Program-made: the position numbers and the translations under genes
Assembly (NCBI GenBank): GCA_033961575.1
Contig: CM066732.1
Span: 78,310,187 to 78,374,186 of the forward strand
DNA length: 64,000 bases
Reading direction: 5' to 3'
Source of the DNA: Aselliscus stoliczkanus
Lineage: Eukaryota > Chordata > Mammalia > Chiroptera > Hipposideridae
Notes under the pieces: model-generated
What the model was told of the DNA's origin: nothing
The model's database searches: none
What the model saw: only the letters and a program-made list of their open reading frames with translations
Part shown: one piece after another, positions 34,287-48,460 of the stretch
Position numbering within the stretch: position 1 is the stretch's first letter
How the letters are laid out: each line of letters begins with the position of its first letter

Positions 34287-37200
34287 CAGAGAGAGCGAAA
34301 GGACATGAGTAAATATTACCAAGCTCTCTCAGATCAACTATCCTTCTTATCTAAAATTTAAAAATTAAGCACTTGTTCTGCTGTAGTGGATAATTAAAAT
34401 TACCCAAAGCTTTGTTCTTTATTTACTTTGAAAAAAATTAGTAGAATAAGATTTCAGTCAGGCATTTTAGGTTTTTAATTTAAATATTCTTCACGACTCT
34501 AGTTCTTTAACATATCCTATAAAGTATTAATATATATGGTTTTTTTAGGATCAAAAGAGATGACAACCATAAAAAACGTTATCAAACTTCCAGCTTGGAC
34601 CATCAGTGGTGGTAATATACATGTTTCAGATGTTTGACTACAAAAGAATTTACCCTATAGACACAACTACACCCTCTGCTGGAAATTTCTGATCATAGCT
34701 ACTTTGGCTTCTGTAACCTCAACCAAGAACATGAAAAGGCAAATAAAGAGCGTTTCCATTCGTTACAAAATTGCCCAATACTTTTCGCCTATCTGATGCA
34801 AAACATGCTCTAGGAGAACAAACCACCTCAGAATATCACCCTAATTACAGACAAAATACACCAAGAAGTTGGAGAATAATGAAGACAACGAGAGCACTGA
34901 AAGATTGTTTATTGTCCAATTTCCTACTGAATTTCACAACTCATTTCCACCCCACCCCACCCCAACCACCTCCTGCCTAGACTTCTCTTTCTTCCATGTC
35001 TCATACAGTTAGGGTAAGACGGGATGTTATTGCCACCAGTAGGCAAATCATGAGATGGCAATAACCATAGTAGCCATGTGCTGAGTTAAGGTCCTAAAAG
35101 GCTTTCACCAAATTTCTTTTATGGCTACCAATGATATTTTCAGCATGAAGAAAAGGTGCTAATTATGTCTTGGCTGTTACTGTAGAAAATATTTTGACAA
35201 GAGTTCAGGTAATTGTGAGCATGGGATTGGAACAGTAGGAAAGTAATGCATTGACCTTCCTGGCATTTTGTTCCACAGAGCCTTGTTCTGTTGATTTTCC
35301 AGAATTGTATTTTCAGACTGAAATCCCAAAGATGGTAACACAGTCTAGCTTCAAAATGTCACGTTCATGCCGCTCTGGTCCTAGTGCATAACTGAAATAG
35401 TGAGAGCAGAATTCTTATTTTTGAATAATTAGTATTTTATAAAGATTATTTGTAATACAGCCTCCTTTTAAAGGAGTAACAATTCATCCAGGTCCCACCA
35501 ACACAAATACTTTAATTAGACAAAAATCTTCAAGTTATTTCCTCTCACAAAAGGAGGTATTGTTGGGCCATCTGGACCCTCCATTGAGTTTTTATGAAAG
35601 ATCGCAGCTTGAATTTAATCAACCCCAATAAGGTTAACCCCATAAAGCTAAAAAATAATTGCAAGGTTACTAACTGAATTCTCTGTGATTGTTACCACTG
35701 TCGTCTGTAAATCATTATGATGGGAAGCAGGAACTTGCATTGCTTGACTAACCACGGAACATAATTTTTGTGAATATCCCTTAACGCCACTCTCTTTAGG
35801 CAAATTTAGATTGTAAACTTCTCTAGGTAAGAGTCACAAATTCAAGTTTGGCTCTATACTATAACTAGAATGTCATTAGTAGAAAGCTCAATAAATATTT
35901 GATAATAAAATGAAACATTCTAGGTTTCATGGATTTCTGAGGATATATTGCTAACAGAAGGCTTTAGATTATATTTGGAATTACCAGCTGAGACAATCAC
36001 TTTGGAAAATACAAATCATTTAAAGAAATTGTCAAATTAGCCTGTAGAAGTTGAGTTAGCTGTCCTTCCCCAAGTATGACCCACACTTCTCTACATAGTA
36101 TCTCTCTAATAGGTAAATGTGACTTGACTTGCTAGCAACAAATAACTGTGGATCTAAAACATCAGGGAATACTCTAAAGAATTGGTGCAGCATCTGAGTT
36201 TCTGATATCAATAATAAGGTGTCCAATCACAAATAAAGCCTTTGTCATTTTTACGTATTACTATAAGCTGTAGTAGATGGTAAATGTTTGCTTTGCCAAT
36301 CCATGCTTTGGCACTGTCAAAAAGCTTCTCAAATAACAATGTGATTTTTATGATGGATGCACAGCTTCTTTTAACACATCTATTGCACAGTGAGGAATAA
36401 TAATACTCATCTTTCCCCAGATAGGCTTACCTCTCCAGCCCACAGCAGGGCTGTAGCATATAATTCATTTATTTCTAGGTTTGGTTCCCATAGAAATGGA
36501 CATTACATAACTCTTTTCTGTTATTTCCCCAGAAAAAGTATTTACATTAGGAATTCTGAGATTTTGCGAACATGATCATATAAAAGTAGCAAAAATTCAT
36601 AAAGAGTTATATGTGTCCTATAAATCCAATTCTTATAAAATTAAACGAAGACAAATATTTAAAATATTTTAAAAGTATATATTTATTGAGGTAGAAAATT
36701 AGCCATAACATTTTCTGTAAAAAAAAAGTCAGGCTACGAAAGCAATAAAAGTGTATGGTTCCGTTTTTGTAAAAAGAAAATGTTTTGAAAATAAAATGAT
36801 ATTACTGACCAATACATTAATAGAGATTTAATCTAGATGGTAGGATTATACCTAGTGTTTATTTTCTTCTTTTTACTTTTTTGTATTTTCTAATTTTTTA
36901 CAATGAATATATTATTTCTTCTGCAACAAAAATTGGGATTATAGTGGTGTTGAAAATTGAGATAGAGAGACAATGTATAAAGCTGGATAAGGTAAACTGT
37001 CTTAAAACACTGTCTTTAAACACTAAAACTGTTCAAAAGTTTTCAGGTATAGATAATAGATAGTTTCTCTAATACTAATAAAGCTGAGCTGATCTTTCTA
37101 TAATACATGCTCTGATATTTCCCTTTGGACCATAGGTTTTGTGATAAAATATGTTCCATCTAGATCATTTTCCATGTGGATTTGCTGACACTTAGGTTAC

Positions 37201-37377
37201 CTTTGGCTTGTATCACCCCAAGGAACTGAGGGTTGATTTTCTAAGTCTGGATATTTATCTTGTAGTGTTCTTCCTCCACTATATCCTTCTCAGTACAGTA
37301 CAATCAACTACCAGTTTAAAGAAAAGGTAAAAATGGTCTTACCATTTTTGCAAAGGAATGCTAGGCACCAAGTAGTC
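32095..37377. other. Upstream intergenic DNA without recognised genes
   Basis: Apart from two simple repeats I see no coding region or repeat I can name here. Composition returns to AT-rich within a few hundred bases of the CpG island. A divergent lncRNA could run through this stretch but no splice structure is clear. Confidence 0.5.
34234..34296. repeat. (GAGACA)n-type microsatellite
   Basis: Imperfect GAGA/GACAGA units over about 60 bp. Confidence 0.9.
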
Positions 37378-37500
37378 TAAAGTGGAAAGACCACTGATCT
37401 GGGAGTCAGGAGACCTGAATTTGTATCTCAGGTTCAGCTGACCTTCAGAAGTCATTGAATCTCTTTAAGCTGAAGTTTCCATATCCACAAAATGGTCTCT
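37378..37500 (+). repeat. MIR
   Basis: TGGGAGTCAGGAGACCTGAA and the following CTTTAAGCTGAAGTTTCC match MIR sense order. Confidence 0.6.
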
Positions 37501-37663
37501 TTGCTACTCTAACATTATTTAGTTTGAAATTATTGACCAGGCTTCACTTTGTCACACTTAATTTAACACTGACCCACACCCACCATTACGCCCAGGAGAA
37601 AGTTGTTAGTCTTACTTTCCTTGTTGGTGTTACCTGGAGCCCTTACATCATCCCTCCACCAAA

Positions 37664-37666
37664 AAG

Positions 37667-37699
<33 letters not shown>

Positions 37700-37704
37700 G
37701 AGAG
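37664..37704. repeat. (GAAA/GA)n microsatellite
   Basis: Mixed GAAA and GA units over about 40 bp. Confidence 0.9.
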
Positions 37705-38099
37705 CAACTTCATCCTGATGAAACCAAGTTAATTTGCTTTCTTCCAAAATCCATTCCTAAAATCTATTTTACTAGTTTAGGACCTCCAGATTTCCCGAAC
37801 AGGCTTGCCCCATCCCTAATATAAGGTCAGCTGCTCTGAATTTTCTTTGCCAAGAGGTTGCCTTGTAGTTTCTAAGCCCTCAGTTCCTTATACTCCCACA
37901 GTTTATATATCACTGTGTGCCCAACCCCCACCAGCAGTACAATCCACATCCAAGTAACCAGTCTTGGGTTCCTACAATCCTGTTTAGTAATCCATTCTGG
38001 CTGCTCATGGTCTCACCCATGTCTTTTCTCCCTTGTGCTTACTTAATCACTCCTTTTTCTATCTTCAGCCCCAGACAACCACTAATTTTCTGTCTCTAA

Positions 38100-38580
38100 G
38101 GATTTTCCCATTCTGGACATTTAATATAAATGGAATCATACAATATATGGTCTATGCATCTGGTTTCTTTTATTCATCATAATATTTTTGAGGTTCATCC
38201 GTATTTTAGCATGTATCACTAACTCCTTCCTTTTCACTGCTGAATAAGTAATCTACTGTATGGATAGACCACATTTTGTTTATCCATTCACCAGTTAGTT
38301 GACATTTAGATTGTTTTTTCCCAAAGTGGTTGTAACAGTTTATATTCCTGGCAGCAATGTATGAGGGTTCTAGTTTCTCCACAACCTGGCCAATACTTGT
38401 TATTGTCTGTCTTTTTTATTATAGCCATTCTAATGTATCTTGTTGTAGTTTGAATTCACACTTCCTAATGACAAGTGAAGATGAACATCTTTTTTGTATG
38501 CTTATCAGCCATTGGTATTTCTTCTTTGGTAAAGTATCTATTCCAATCTTTTGCCCATTTTTAAATTGGGCTTGTTAGCC
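38100..38580 (-). repeat. L1M-type 3' fragment, antisense
   Basis: TTTTCCCATTCTGGACATTT, GTTTATCCATTCACCAGTTA, AGCAATGTATGAGGGTTC and CTTTTGCCCATTTTTAAATT match the reverse of the 3' region of older mammalian L1 elements. It carries an internal deletion around 38330. Confidence 0.8.
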
Positions 38581-40157
38581 TCATAATTGATGTGAGCCTC
38601 ACTGGATCCTAATTTCTTGGACTGAGTTTTCCAAAAGAAATCTATATGTTTTTTCTTAATGCATGCCTTTAATATTTCCCAGTACTTCCCAAGAATTACT
38701 TTTTTGCATTTTTGCAAAACTTCTTTTTCTCAACTTGCAATATTTTGTAAAAGATGCATCACCGAGTAAAATACTTTCTCTTCTAGGCCATTCTTACAGT
38801 CAGTTTACTTAATTGGTAATACATAGTCATTGTGTGCACTTTCTTTCCTCATTCCTCCTTGTTCAAACAGAACAGCTTCACGCCAGTTACCTTATTTGAT
38901 TTTGTTGTTAGAAACAGTACACTTATTCTATCCGAAAATCTGAGTGAAGGACTACTAAACTGAGCAACATGCGCCTGATCCAGGACAGTTGGGATCTCTA
39001 TCTTAATAACCTGAGCCTTGAAAAGGACTTTTAAGACATTTCAATCAAAAGTTAGTATCTATGACTAACCTTGATGTCTAATTCATTTTCAGTTAGTAAT
39101 ATTTTTGGAAGCAAGTTAACTCTTTTAAGCCAAATCAGTTTTAGAGTACAATTTTAGAGTACATACTTCAAAGTGATCTTTTTCATGTGATACCTTGAAT
39201 CACTGCCATGCCTTTTAGCATTTTGCAGTGCAAGGCAACTTCTTGGCCTGAGAGAAATCATGTGCCACAGTGATTTAGGGATTAGAAAGAAAGGAGGCTG
39301 CTTCAGTTTGGACACTCACTTCTGATTTAGATTTACTACATGTGCATCTGCCGTGTGCCCTGCGGGTTCATGTTACTGTGGTACTCATCCCAAGTGTTGC
39401 CCTAATTCTAGTAAAAGAGCTCTGGCTTTGACAGTGTTCTGTCTGTTCACCCTGTATTGGTACAGGCTGCTGACAATTCTTTGAATTTACCTGAGGGTAA
39501 AACTCTTCACCCTCCTAAATCCTCTCATCAGCTAACTTAACTTGCTGACATGGGCTGCCACTGCCCACCACTCAGATAACTATTTTTAGCTACATCATCA
39601 CAATAATAGGTATTTACAAAAGTATTTTCAGACCATATGCTACTATATACATCTGCAACTTAGAGGGAATGTTTGCCCATCAAACTCTTTGAAGACATAA
39701 AGAATAAATATTCTCTGTAAGTTGCTAAGATGAAATGTCCTCATTTGAAAATAGACAAGTATTCATACAAAGTGGAAATATTTTAGGAATGCTGACAACC
39801 TCTCCTTAGTCCCACTGGTCCTATTATGTTGATCCAAATGTTACTTAGTTTTAGTTTTTAGGTTAATTTTGTTGAGAACTCTTATTGTTTGAAAGTGATA
39901 TACATTAACTGTAAGCTGGTTATAGGGTAATTATTTTTAGTTTACTCTGGATTATTTTATATATGAAATTTATTCAGAGTTTGATATATTCTAGATATTC
40001 AACATGATCCCAAATTTGTTCAAATATAAAAAACATATGAATACTTAAATACCCTGGAAGGAAATATATAAAAATATTAACAGTGTCTATCTCTGGGTAA
40101 TTTTCTGAAAAATATATTCATCATATATGCTTTTTTATATATTCATCTCCTATACCT

Positions 40158-40386
40158 GGGGTGCCAAAAATGTATACAAGTGGACACTTTGGGCACTGTT
40201 GTTCAAGCAGTAGTTTACCATGATCAAAAGTGTCTGGACGCTGATGGTAACCACTTTGAGCACCTCTTGTAATTGCAGAAGTCAAATGTGACCTGTATTC
40301 ATCTTTTGTTACCAGTATATATAGAGCATTACAATTTTAATACACTTTTCCTTTCTTAAAATGTGTATACATTTTTTGCACCCTCT
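40158..40386 (+). mobile_element. Tc1/mariner-class remnant with transposase C-terminus
   Basis: GGGGTGCCAAAAATGTATAC and GTGTATACATTTTTTGCACC are inverted ends. Near 40231-40275 the plus strand reads CLDADGNHFEHLL followed by a stop, matching the GxHFEH C-terminus of Tc1/mariner-class transposases. Most of the element is deleted. Confidence 0.6.
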
Positions 40387-40824
40387 GTACTTTCTCATAT
40401 GTACTTTCTTATATATCTGTATACTTTCTTAGAATTTAAAAAAGAGGACTTTTTTAATGCTGCACATATTAATCATATCTTCTCATTCACAACATTCCTT
40501 AAAATTATACTGACTGGTAAAATACAATGAACAAGAGTTCTGAAAGTTAGGTAGACCATCTCTTTGGAACGCCATCTTAATATATCCTCTCTTCAACCAC
40601 TATTAATTTGTATCCACTAGGTGCCAAAGGCTGTGCTCAAATCAGAAATTTTAATAGAACCATGGAAGGCATGGTTGCTGCCTGCAATGATTGGATCTTA
40701 ACTGAGAAGCAGGCCCATGGATTACATCTTTTAAAGAAGAGCAAACACGTCTTTCAATTTCTATTATTCTATAATAGCATCATCATTTACAATTTCTCAT
40801 TTTAAACACGACAAACATAGATTT

Positions 40825-40825
40825 C

Positions 40826-40898
<73 letters not shown>

Positions 40899-40912
40899 GA
40901 GAGATAGAATCT
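40825..40912. repeat. Compound (TA)n(CA)n microsatellite
   Basis: About 55 bp of TA units passing into about 20 bp of CA and then GA. Confidence 0.92.
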
Positions 40913-41522
40913 TCTGAAAAAATGACAAATTTGAATGGGGAACAATTTTTCCTTAATCAAACTAACCAACTAACTTTGTTCAAATTAATTTTGTGACTAG
41001 GGTTATGTTCACACTCACATTCTGAATGTTAGAGGCATTTTGAATCAATTCATTTTTTTCTCCTCTACTGTCAAATTTGTATGTAGTCTTGTGGTTTTGT
41101 TTTTTGCAGCCTAGGTTAGTGCCATACCACCAAATGACATACAGGCCATTCCAAGCCTGAGTGAAGTCTTGTTTTAACTGGCATATAACTGTTTTTATTT
41201 GGGTTTCTGTGGAATTTGGAAGTCTGCAACTCATCCAAAATAAGGGCATTCCACAAATTCCATTTCATAAAAGCCACCCTCCTTCATATACTGTTCCATT
41301 TCCTTCAATGTAACTAAACTTTCAGCAGGACATTCCAAGAAAAGTGATAAAGGGAGGCGTTTTAGACAAGCAAACAGAGAATTCTTACTCAGTGAAGTCC
41401 GCTTGGTGGTATTAATAGCAGTAGCAGCAGGAGCAGTAGCAATAGTATAGAAAAATAATAATCATAATACAGATACACATTTAAAAACATCAACCCTTTT
41501 AAACAAATTGAGAAAATCCAAG

Positions 41523-42024
41523 GGTCAGGCGAGTGGTGCATTGGTTAAGAGCTGGCTTGGGACGCCAGCTCTGAGCAGCAGGGCCCGGGGTTCAGATCCC
41601 ACATATGAGGGCCAGTGACACTGCCCTCTACAGCTCAGATGGTGAACAACAGCTCCACCTGGAGCTGGGCTGCTATTGAGTCACCAGTGACAGCAAAGGC
41701 TTCAGTGAGGCTGCAGTGGGCTACCGTGAGCTGCTGTGAGCAGCTGGCAGCCAGCATGAGCTGCCAGCAGCTGGTGTGACTGTCAAGAACTGAAGTGAGC
41801 AGCCCTCCAGTGGCAGGCGACCAATCTGCCTCACCTAGGAAGAGCGCAATGATAATACCAACATGGACCAGTGAAGTGACGTCCTGTCCTCCACAACTAC
41901 CTGAAGAACAAAAGGACAGCAACTTGCCCAATTCCCATTTCTGTTCCCCTTTCCCAATTCCCCAACACTGTTCTCCTCCCCCAATTCCCCAATAAAATCT
42001 ATAAAAAAAAAAGAAAGAAAAGAA
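41523..42024 (+). repeat. tRNA-derived SINE, long form, perfect target duplication
   Basis: tRNA-like head GTGGTGCATTGGTTAAGAGC, B box GGTTCAGATCCCAC, body, and tail AATTCCCCAATAAAATC with an A/AAAG-rich end. Flanked by AGAAAATCCAAG on both sides. Confidence 0.9.
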
Positions 42025-42906
42025 AGAAAATCCAAGAATTAAAAATATCAACCTTTGGTACATGTATTAGCTGGTTCAATACAAATAATAGCCACAATTC
42101 TTTAGCAACATGTGCTATTTCTCAAATTAAACATCAAGGCGAGCATGAACGCAGAGAATATAATAGCAGAGGAGGCGGAGAACATTCTATGAATGGGCAG
42201 TTGGTTTGCTGCATTGTAATGAAGGTTGCCTTCTGGGTCCTCATTTCATCTGGGAAAGCCTTGGTATGTTTTCTCGAACCCTTCTTTTGTGCAGACTCAT
42301 GGCAGAGTATTTTGTTTTAGTGATATGCTGTGCATGGTCTACTTATGGAGCATGATTTAATACAAATACTCCTGAGTGTGCTAATTTTGGGAAATATGCT
42401 CCTTAGGAGCTGAAGTAACTTGGGTTCTTTTGCTTGAAAAAGAGAAAACTATTTTTAAGCATATAAAGGATACAGTGAAGAATGAACTAAAGGAAATGAG
42501 CTTATATTGCCATAAGGTTAAAAAGAAGGAAGACCTGACAGTGCTGATTTTAAAAATTAGATACCATAGGGTTTTGCGGGCTTCTCTAGAGATATTTAAA
42601 AACCAAAGAGAGTCAGGGATGCTGCTGGTACATCAGGATAAAGGACTAGGTAGATGCTCCTATGATACTACTCTTGTCAAGTGAAAAATGCCATTGAAAT
42701 CAAAAGTTCTGTGTGTCTCAATATGCTTATAAAACAATATTACCTTTCATTTGTTATGAGAGCACATGTTAAACAATTCTCCAGTGGCATAGGGTATATA
42801 ACAATATGAGTTATTATTGTCTTATTCTGTTTCACTGGATTAATTGTCTGAGTCCTTGGTCTTAGACTCATCTTTGCATCAGTACTACTGATCCTCTATT
42901 CCCACA

Positions 42907-42930
42907 GATGATGATGATGATGATGATGAT
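42907..42930. repeat. (GAT)n microsatellite
   Basis: Eight ATG/GAT units without interruption. Confidence 0.9.
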
Positions 42931-43344
42931 AATGTAGCTAATAATAAATCATTATTCCTTTCCAATATTTGTCACATTTTGAATCATTCAAAATTTTAAT
43001 AAATAGGAGAAGGGAGATTTACCATGGTTCTCAAAGTTTTCACATTCACTTCAAATTTTTTCAATGGTTTCCATGTGATAGCTTGTATTTTGAGACCCTA
43101 TTGATGAGACAAACACAAATACAACAACAAAAAAAAAACTACCATGAATTTTCTTTTCATTTTAAAATGAATGTATTTTGTTAAACCCAGTGGCATTTAT
43201 GTACATTTGAAAAATTGTTCCTGGGGGACACTATATGTGAAGTCTCCAGAAAATGTTTGGTATGCATATTTCAAAGGTCCCAACAGAAGTTAGTCTCCTA
43301 AGGGACATAACCACCGGAGCTAAGCTGAGGAGATCTGGGTCTGC

Positions 43345-43455
43345 AGTAACTCCTTGAACACATGAGCAACTTTCTCTTTTCTGAAACTTAATTGTCTCAT
43401 CTATAAAATAAGGAAGTTAGATTAGCTGGTCTTTAAGAATCCATGGAGCTCTAAA
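43345..43455 (+). repeat. MIR-like
   Basis: ACTTAATTGTCTCATCTATA and AAATAAGGAAGTTAGATTAG match the MIR core and 3' side. Confidence 0.5.
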
Positions 43456-46009
43456 ACTTCTTTGATTGTATCAGGTCCTTTATTTAGCAACTATACACAA
43501 CTGGATTTAAATGTCACATGTGGATGTAAATGTCAGTGTGTGGCAATATTAATGCTTTTCGTACTAGGGAAGCTGTTCTTATAAAAAAATTGATCATATT
43601 CCTATACATTTATGTTTAGTGAACCCAATGCAATTATCCAGCATGCCTATTCTTAAATACTGCTTTATTTTTTATATTTCATTTGATCAATAGATCTTAA
43701 AAATTAGGTTGTAACACATTTATAGATAGAAACACATTATAGATAGAAACACTGAAGTCTGTCCAAAGAATCACGTAGTAAGTCAGTGAAATAGTTTAAA
43801 TGGAGCTGTCATTAAGAGATAATTTCTGCAAAAACACTGAAAGACTCTGTTTATGCTCTCTTTGTAGTATTGAGTAAGTTATTGAAGTAATCACTGTAGG
43901 TGATGTTTCTCCAAAATTATCACTGTCTTAATTACTGATGACTATTAACTCAGTATTTTCTTAGTTTATATTATTTAATTGTAATTGATTAAAAGATTAT
44001 AATGTTGCCGTATCAGGGTTTGTGTATATTTTTAAATGTTGAAGTTGAACTATACCTTGAAATATTTAACATTCATATTATTATTGCTTATGTAAATAGT
44101 ATTTTCAGGAAAATTTTCAGAGTGAATGAGTTAGTGGAATTTTAATAGTGCCATTCTTAGGAAATTTCAATAAATTATTATACTTTTTAATTTTAAAACA
44201 TGAAGTCATATTTTAATTATAATATTTACATCCTTATTTGATATTTACTTTTCTTCAGTAATATGATTCTAGTGTTATCTTTAGCATTTATTTTACATTT
44301 TTGACCATTTTTTTTCCTAAAGTGAGTTTATATACAAAACTAATATGACTATATACAAATATGCATACATAATATTTAAATGCCATGCATACATCTCTAT
44401 CAGTGGATGTTTTAGGTAGCTGCAGGTATAACTTTGATTCATAGCTGTACCATCATTTTAAAGCCTAATTATGGGAAAATATTTTTGTTTTTAAATTCCA
44501 GGAGTCTAGAAATAAAGAGATTCCTAGTCCAAGAAACTTGGGATAGCCAATGTTTTAAGAACAACTGAGGACTGAAGGTACTCAGGAGAAGAGCAGCTTT
44601 CAATATGGAGAAATAGAACTATTGTCCAGAATAAACCAGTACCAGTTTAACAAGGGGTTAGTATGTTTACATTTCATCAAGGTACAAAAATTTTGTTGAG
44701 TAAAAAATCTAAGAAGTCGTGTCAAAATAAGAATTATAAAATTCCAGGGGTTTAGCTGGCAGTGAAAAGGAGAAATTAGAGCGTAAATCACAAGTAACTT
44801 AAACCCAGAAAACTTCCGTAGAGCCAGGAAGGATGGCATTGAGACTTCTGTCAACCCAACTCTTCCTTCTTTTTATCCTTCCCATTCCTGAATGAATTAG
44901 GATGACTGGGCCTCATAACAGGCTCTTATAGGGGCTGGCCCCCTTCGCAGTCACTCTTCTGTGTGGATATAGTTGCATTCATGGAAAATGACTTTGCAAG
45001 CTGGAGCAAGCTTTGAACACTGATTAATTTAAGCACTTGCAGATTCAAGATTGCTAATGAGCCTCTTCATGGAGCTTTCCCAGGGTTGCATGGTAGGGTA
45101 AAGACCTTCCTCAAAAATATACTGATTAAGGAGTGGTTCAGATACAATCTGGAAAGTACTGTGTGAGGTGAGCAGGGTAAGAAGCAACTAGTCAGAAACT
45201 CAGAAAGGTATAAATAGGCTATTGAATGGCCACTGCATGATGGAATGACACAAAACGGGAATCTAGACACAGACACAAATAAAAACTTGAGAAACGCAAC
45301 TATAGTTTCAAGGTGAAAAAAAAATTCCAAAATTAATTTCAGCTTAACATAATCACACAGGAAGCAATTAAATGAAACAAGACAACCTACTTATTCAGAA
45401 ATTAATTTCTATGCTAATCTTGAACCCCAAATTTTTGCTAATCCTGTGTCAGTTTAATCACTTTTATGAAAGCACACATATTTAACCATGTTTCCCAAAT
45501 GCCACTGTTTGGCAATTTTCACAGCATATTTTGTTTTGATAAAGGAAGGTCTTGTCATTCTTGCCCTCATCTAACAACAAAACAACAAGACAATCAAACC
45601 TAAAAACAATTCCACGGAAATTTTGGAATGTTTTTTGCTACAAATGCCCCTGAAAAGTCCAAATTTTATAAATCAGTTGCTTCTTACTTTACTCATCTTT
45701 GGCCCAGTCCAAATTATCAAAGTTCTCTACAATGTACCTCTGGAATACCTTCCATGGGCTAAGTAAGAATCCAGTGAACTACCATACAATGGCTGGACAA
45801 TTGCTGCCATGTCTTTTGGCACATTAACAAACACCACATCATGCACTAGGCATTTTCCAAAGTAAGTGGTTCTCACTGCTACACAAAGACTTTAAAGAGT
45901 CTATGGCTTTAATGTGGACTCTGAAAGTAGAGAGGGATCTCTAATCAACGCATCTTTCTCTAGATTGAAATACACTTATGACATCTAAGAAAGGAGAGTT
46001 TGTGCAATT

Positions 46010-46345
46010 GCTTTATTCAGTCAATTGTTCATTCATTCATTCATTCATTCATTTTTTTCAACATTTACTGAGCGCTGGATGTTGTGCTTGGTGCTGGAGA
46101 CGTAAAGGTAAAGACAAATCCCCTATCCTTTAATGGGAGAGACAAACAGGAGAACTATATCACATTACGATGGTAAGCATGATAGAAGAATGCTCTCCAC
46201 TAAGAGTGAGGGTATACCAAGGATGGTTTCCATCACCAAAGAGGTGATGACTGACCAGAGTCTGAAGGAGGAGAAGGAGCTGCCATGGTGAAGAGAGTAG
46301 GAAGGGCCAGTGAATGGGCACTTGTGCAGAGAGGGCAAGGAGGGG
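46010..46345 (-). repeat. L2 3' end, reversed, with (ATTC)n
   Basis: An ATTC tract at 46028-46052, then ACATTTACTGAGCGCTGG and TGCTTGGTGCTGGAG, is reversed L2 end. The GGGCACTTGTGCAGAGAGGG part follows. Confidence 0.65.
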
Positions 46346-47479
46346 CCGGAGTTTGATTTGAGCATTCTGTTCTCCTTAGCCATAATTATTTTTTTAATTA
46401 AAAAAAAAGGTGAAAGAAAAAAAAATGGTGAAAGGCACTGAGTAGGAACTGTTTGGAAAGACAGATGACCTGTTATTATACTAGAAGGCAGTGCATAGTT
46501 TTATTGCTTCAGGGCAAGAGAAAGAAGTCAGTGGTCTCCAAGGACTGCTTTTCCACTTTAAAATTTTCTGACTTTTAAGCTGTGGCACAAACTCAACAAT
46601 AATATGATAAAAAAGATCAACTTTCATTTGTGACTAAAGCAGTCAGAGTAGGTGGGGGAGGGTAACAGGAGAATACAGGAGTCCAGTAGGCATGGCCAAA
46701 CAACCCGTAAAAACAGTCATCCAATAGTCTCCCAAAACTGTATGGCCCTAGTTATTCATTCTTTATTGAACAATCCATAATTTCCCATTTGAGAGGCTGT
46801 GAAATATCCCATTCTCAGAAATCTTAATGACCTTTTCATTTTTAAAATTATTTTCTCCACGGTCTTTTTAAAAAATAGCCCAAAATATGACCCATATAGT
46901 TGTAACCTGCACATCTCATTTTTAACACTTAAAAATTCAGAATTCTTAGATGCTTCACTCTTTTGTGATTCAAAGAAAATAATAGAAGCATTTGTCCCCA
47001 CCCAAAAAAAACCCAAACCCAGAAAATGTACATTAAATTTAGAAGCAATCATTTTGTAGGGCTTCAATAGAACTGGACTGCAACTGTCTAATCCACCGAG
47101 AAGCATTTCATTCCATATTTGCCTGCCCCCCTCAAATCCATGCTATAAAATAACGTTTTTAAGTGACTACTAATTTAAATAGTTAAACTACCCTTGGATG
47201 TGGTACAAGATAAGATAAATTTAAAACTTGAACTGAACTCAACTCTAAAATGAATCTTGTTGTGGTGAAAACCAAATATTAGGCCTTTAAAGCCTCCTGA
47301 ATAAATTAATATAAGTAGCACAATCGCTCCTTTCCCCCCTTCTGTCAAAGAAGCTAACACTTCTGTATGCTGGCATCTCAATGTATTTGAAGGATCAGTT
47401 AAAATCAGAGTAGAATCCCAACCTTGTGTTAAACAGGGGAGAATAACCAAATAGCTATGATTACTAAATATTACTATAG

Positions 47480-48460
47480 ATTGTTCTCAGTGGCACTCAA
47501 AAAATGGCATGTCCTTTAATACAGCAACTCTACTTCTAGGACTCTATCGTGTGGAAAGATGAATAGACAAAAATGTCCATTGCTGGGCCGGCCCAGTGGC
47601 GCGTTGGTTAAGAGCTGGTTTGGGACGACAGCTCTGAGCAGCAGGGCCCCGGTTTGGGTCCCACATTAGGGCCAATGACTCTGTGCCCTATACAGCTAAG
47701 ATGGTGAACAACAGCTCCACCTGGAGCTGGGCTGACGTGAGTCGCCAGCGACGGCATAGGCTGCAGCCCCTGCTGCAGTGGGCTGCCATAAGCTACCGTG
47801 AGTGGCCGGCAGCAGGTGTGAGCTGTCAAGAGCCGCCATGAGCAGCCATCCAGAGGCCAGTGACCAATCTGCCTCACCCGGGAAGAGCGCAATGACAATA
47901 CCAACATGGGCCAATGAAGTAACATCCTCCATAACTAGAATGAAGAACAAAAGAACAGCAACTTGTCTGTTCCCTTTCCCAATTCCCCAACACTGTTCCC
48001 CTCTCCCAATTCCCCAATAAAATCTTTAAAAAAAAGAATGTCCATTGTTGTATTATTCATATTGTGAAAAATGGAAAACAAATTTATTTTGACTAAAAGA
48101 AGAATGGATCAATCAATTATGTTAGAACCATGGTTTGGAATATTATGCAATCATTAGAAAGAATGAGATCAATTTACATGTACTAACCTAAAAAGATCTC
48201 CAAGACATAAATGAAAAAAGCATGTTGCCTAATAAAATATATATAGCTGGATCCCACTTATCTGAAAAAAAATATATGTGCGTATTTCTCTACATTTACT
48301 ATATAGGAAAGGCTTAGAAGGATGCATATGTGTGGAGGAAGGTTGATGGAGTACCTGGGAAGTAGGTAAGATGACAGAGATGAATTTCTTACTTTGGATG
48401 ATTTTATGTTGTTTACATTTTGATGACTAAAACTTTTTTAAAAATTAAAAAGAAAACAAT
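47480..48460 (+). repeat. L1M-type 3' fragment, split by a SINE
   Basis: Before the SINE: AGCAACTCTACTTCTAGG and CAAAAATGTCCATTG. After it: TTATTCATATTGTGAAAAAT, GGAATATTATGCAATCATTA and AAAAAGCATGTTGC. This is the usual sense-strand L1 3' layout. Confidence 0.7.
47583..48036 (+). repeat. tRNA-derived SINE, long form, inserted in L1
   Basis: Head CAGTGGCGCGTTGGTTAAGA, full body and tail. Perfect 11-bp duplication AATGTCCATTG at 47572 and 48037. The surrounding L1 resumes after it. Confidence 0.92.

Larger units (their letters stand above)
38581..46009. other. Intergenic DNA, mostly unclassified
   Basis: Contains the Tc1/mariner remnant, the SINE at 41523, a MIR-like piece and microsatellites listed separately. 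The rest is AT-rich and I see no gene. Open frames here lack codon bias and known motifs. Confidence 0.5.

Noticed and set aside
46756..47106. 116-codon minus-strand open frame
   Set aside because: AT-rich, no motif, and an equally long frame exists on the other strand over the same bases.
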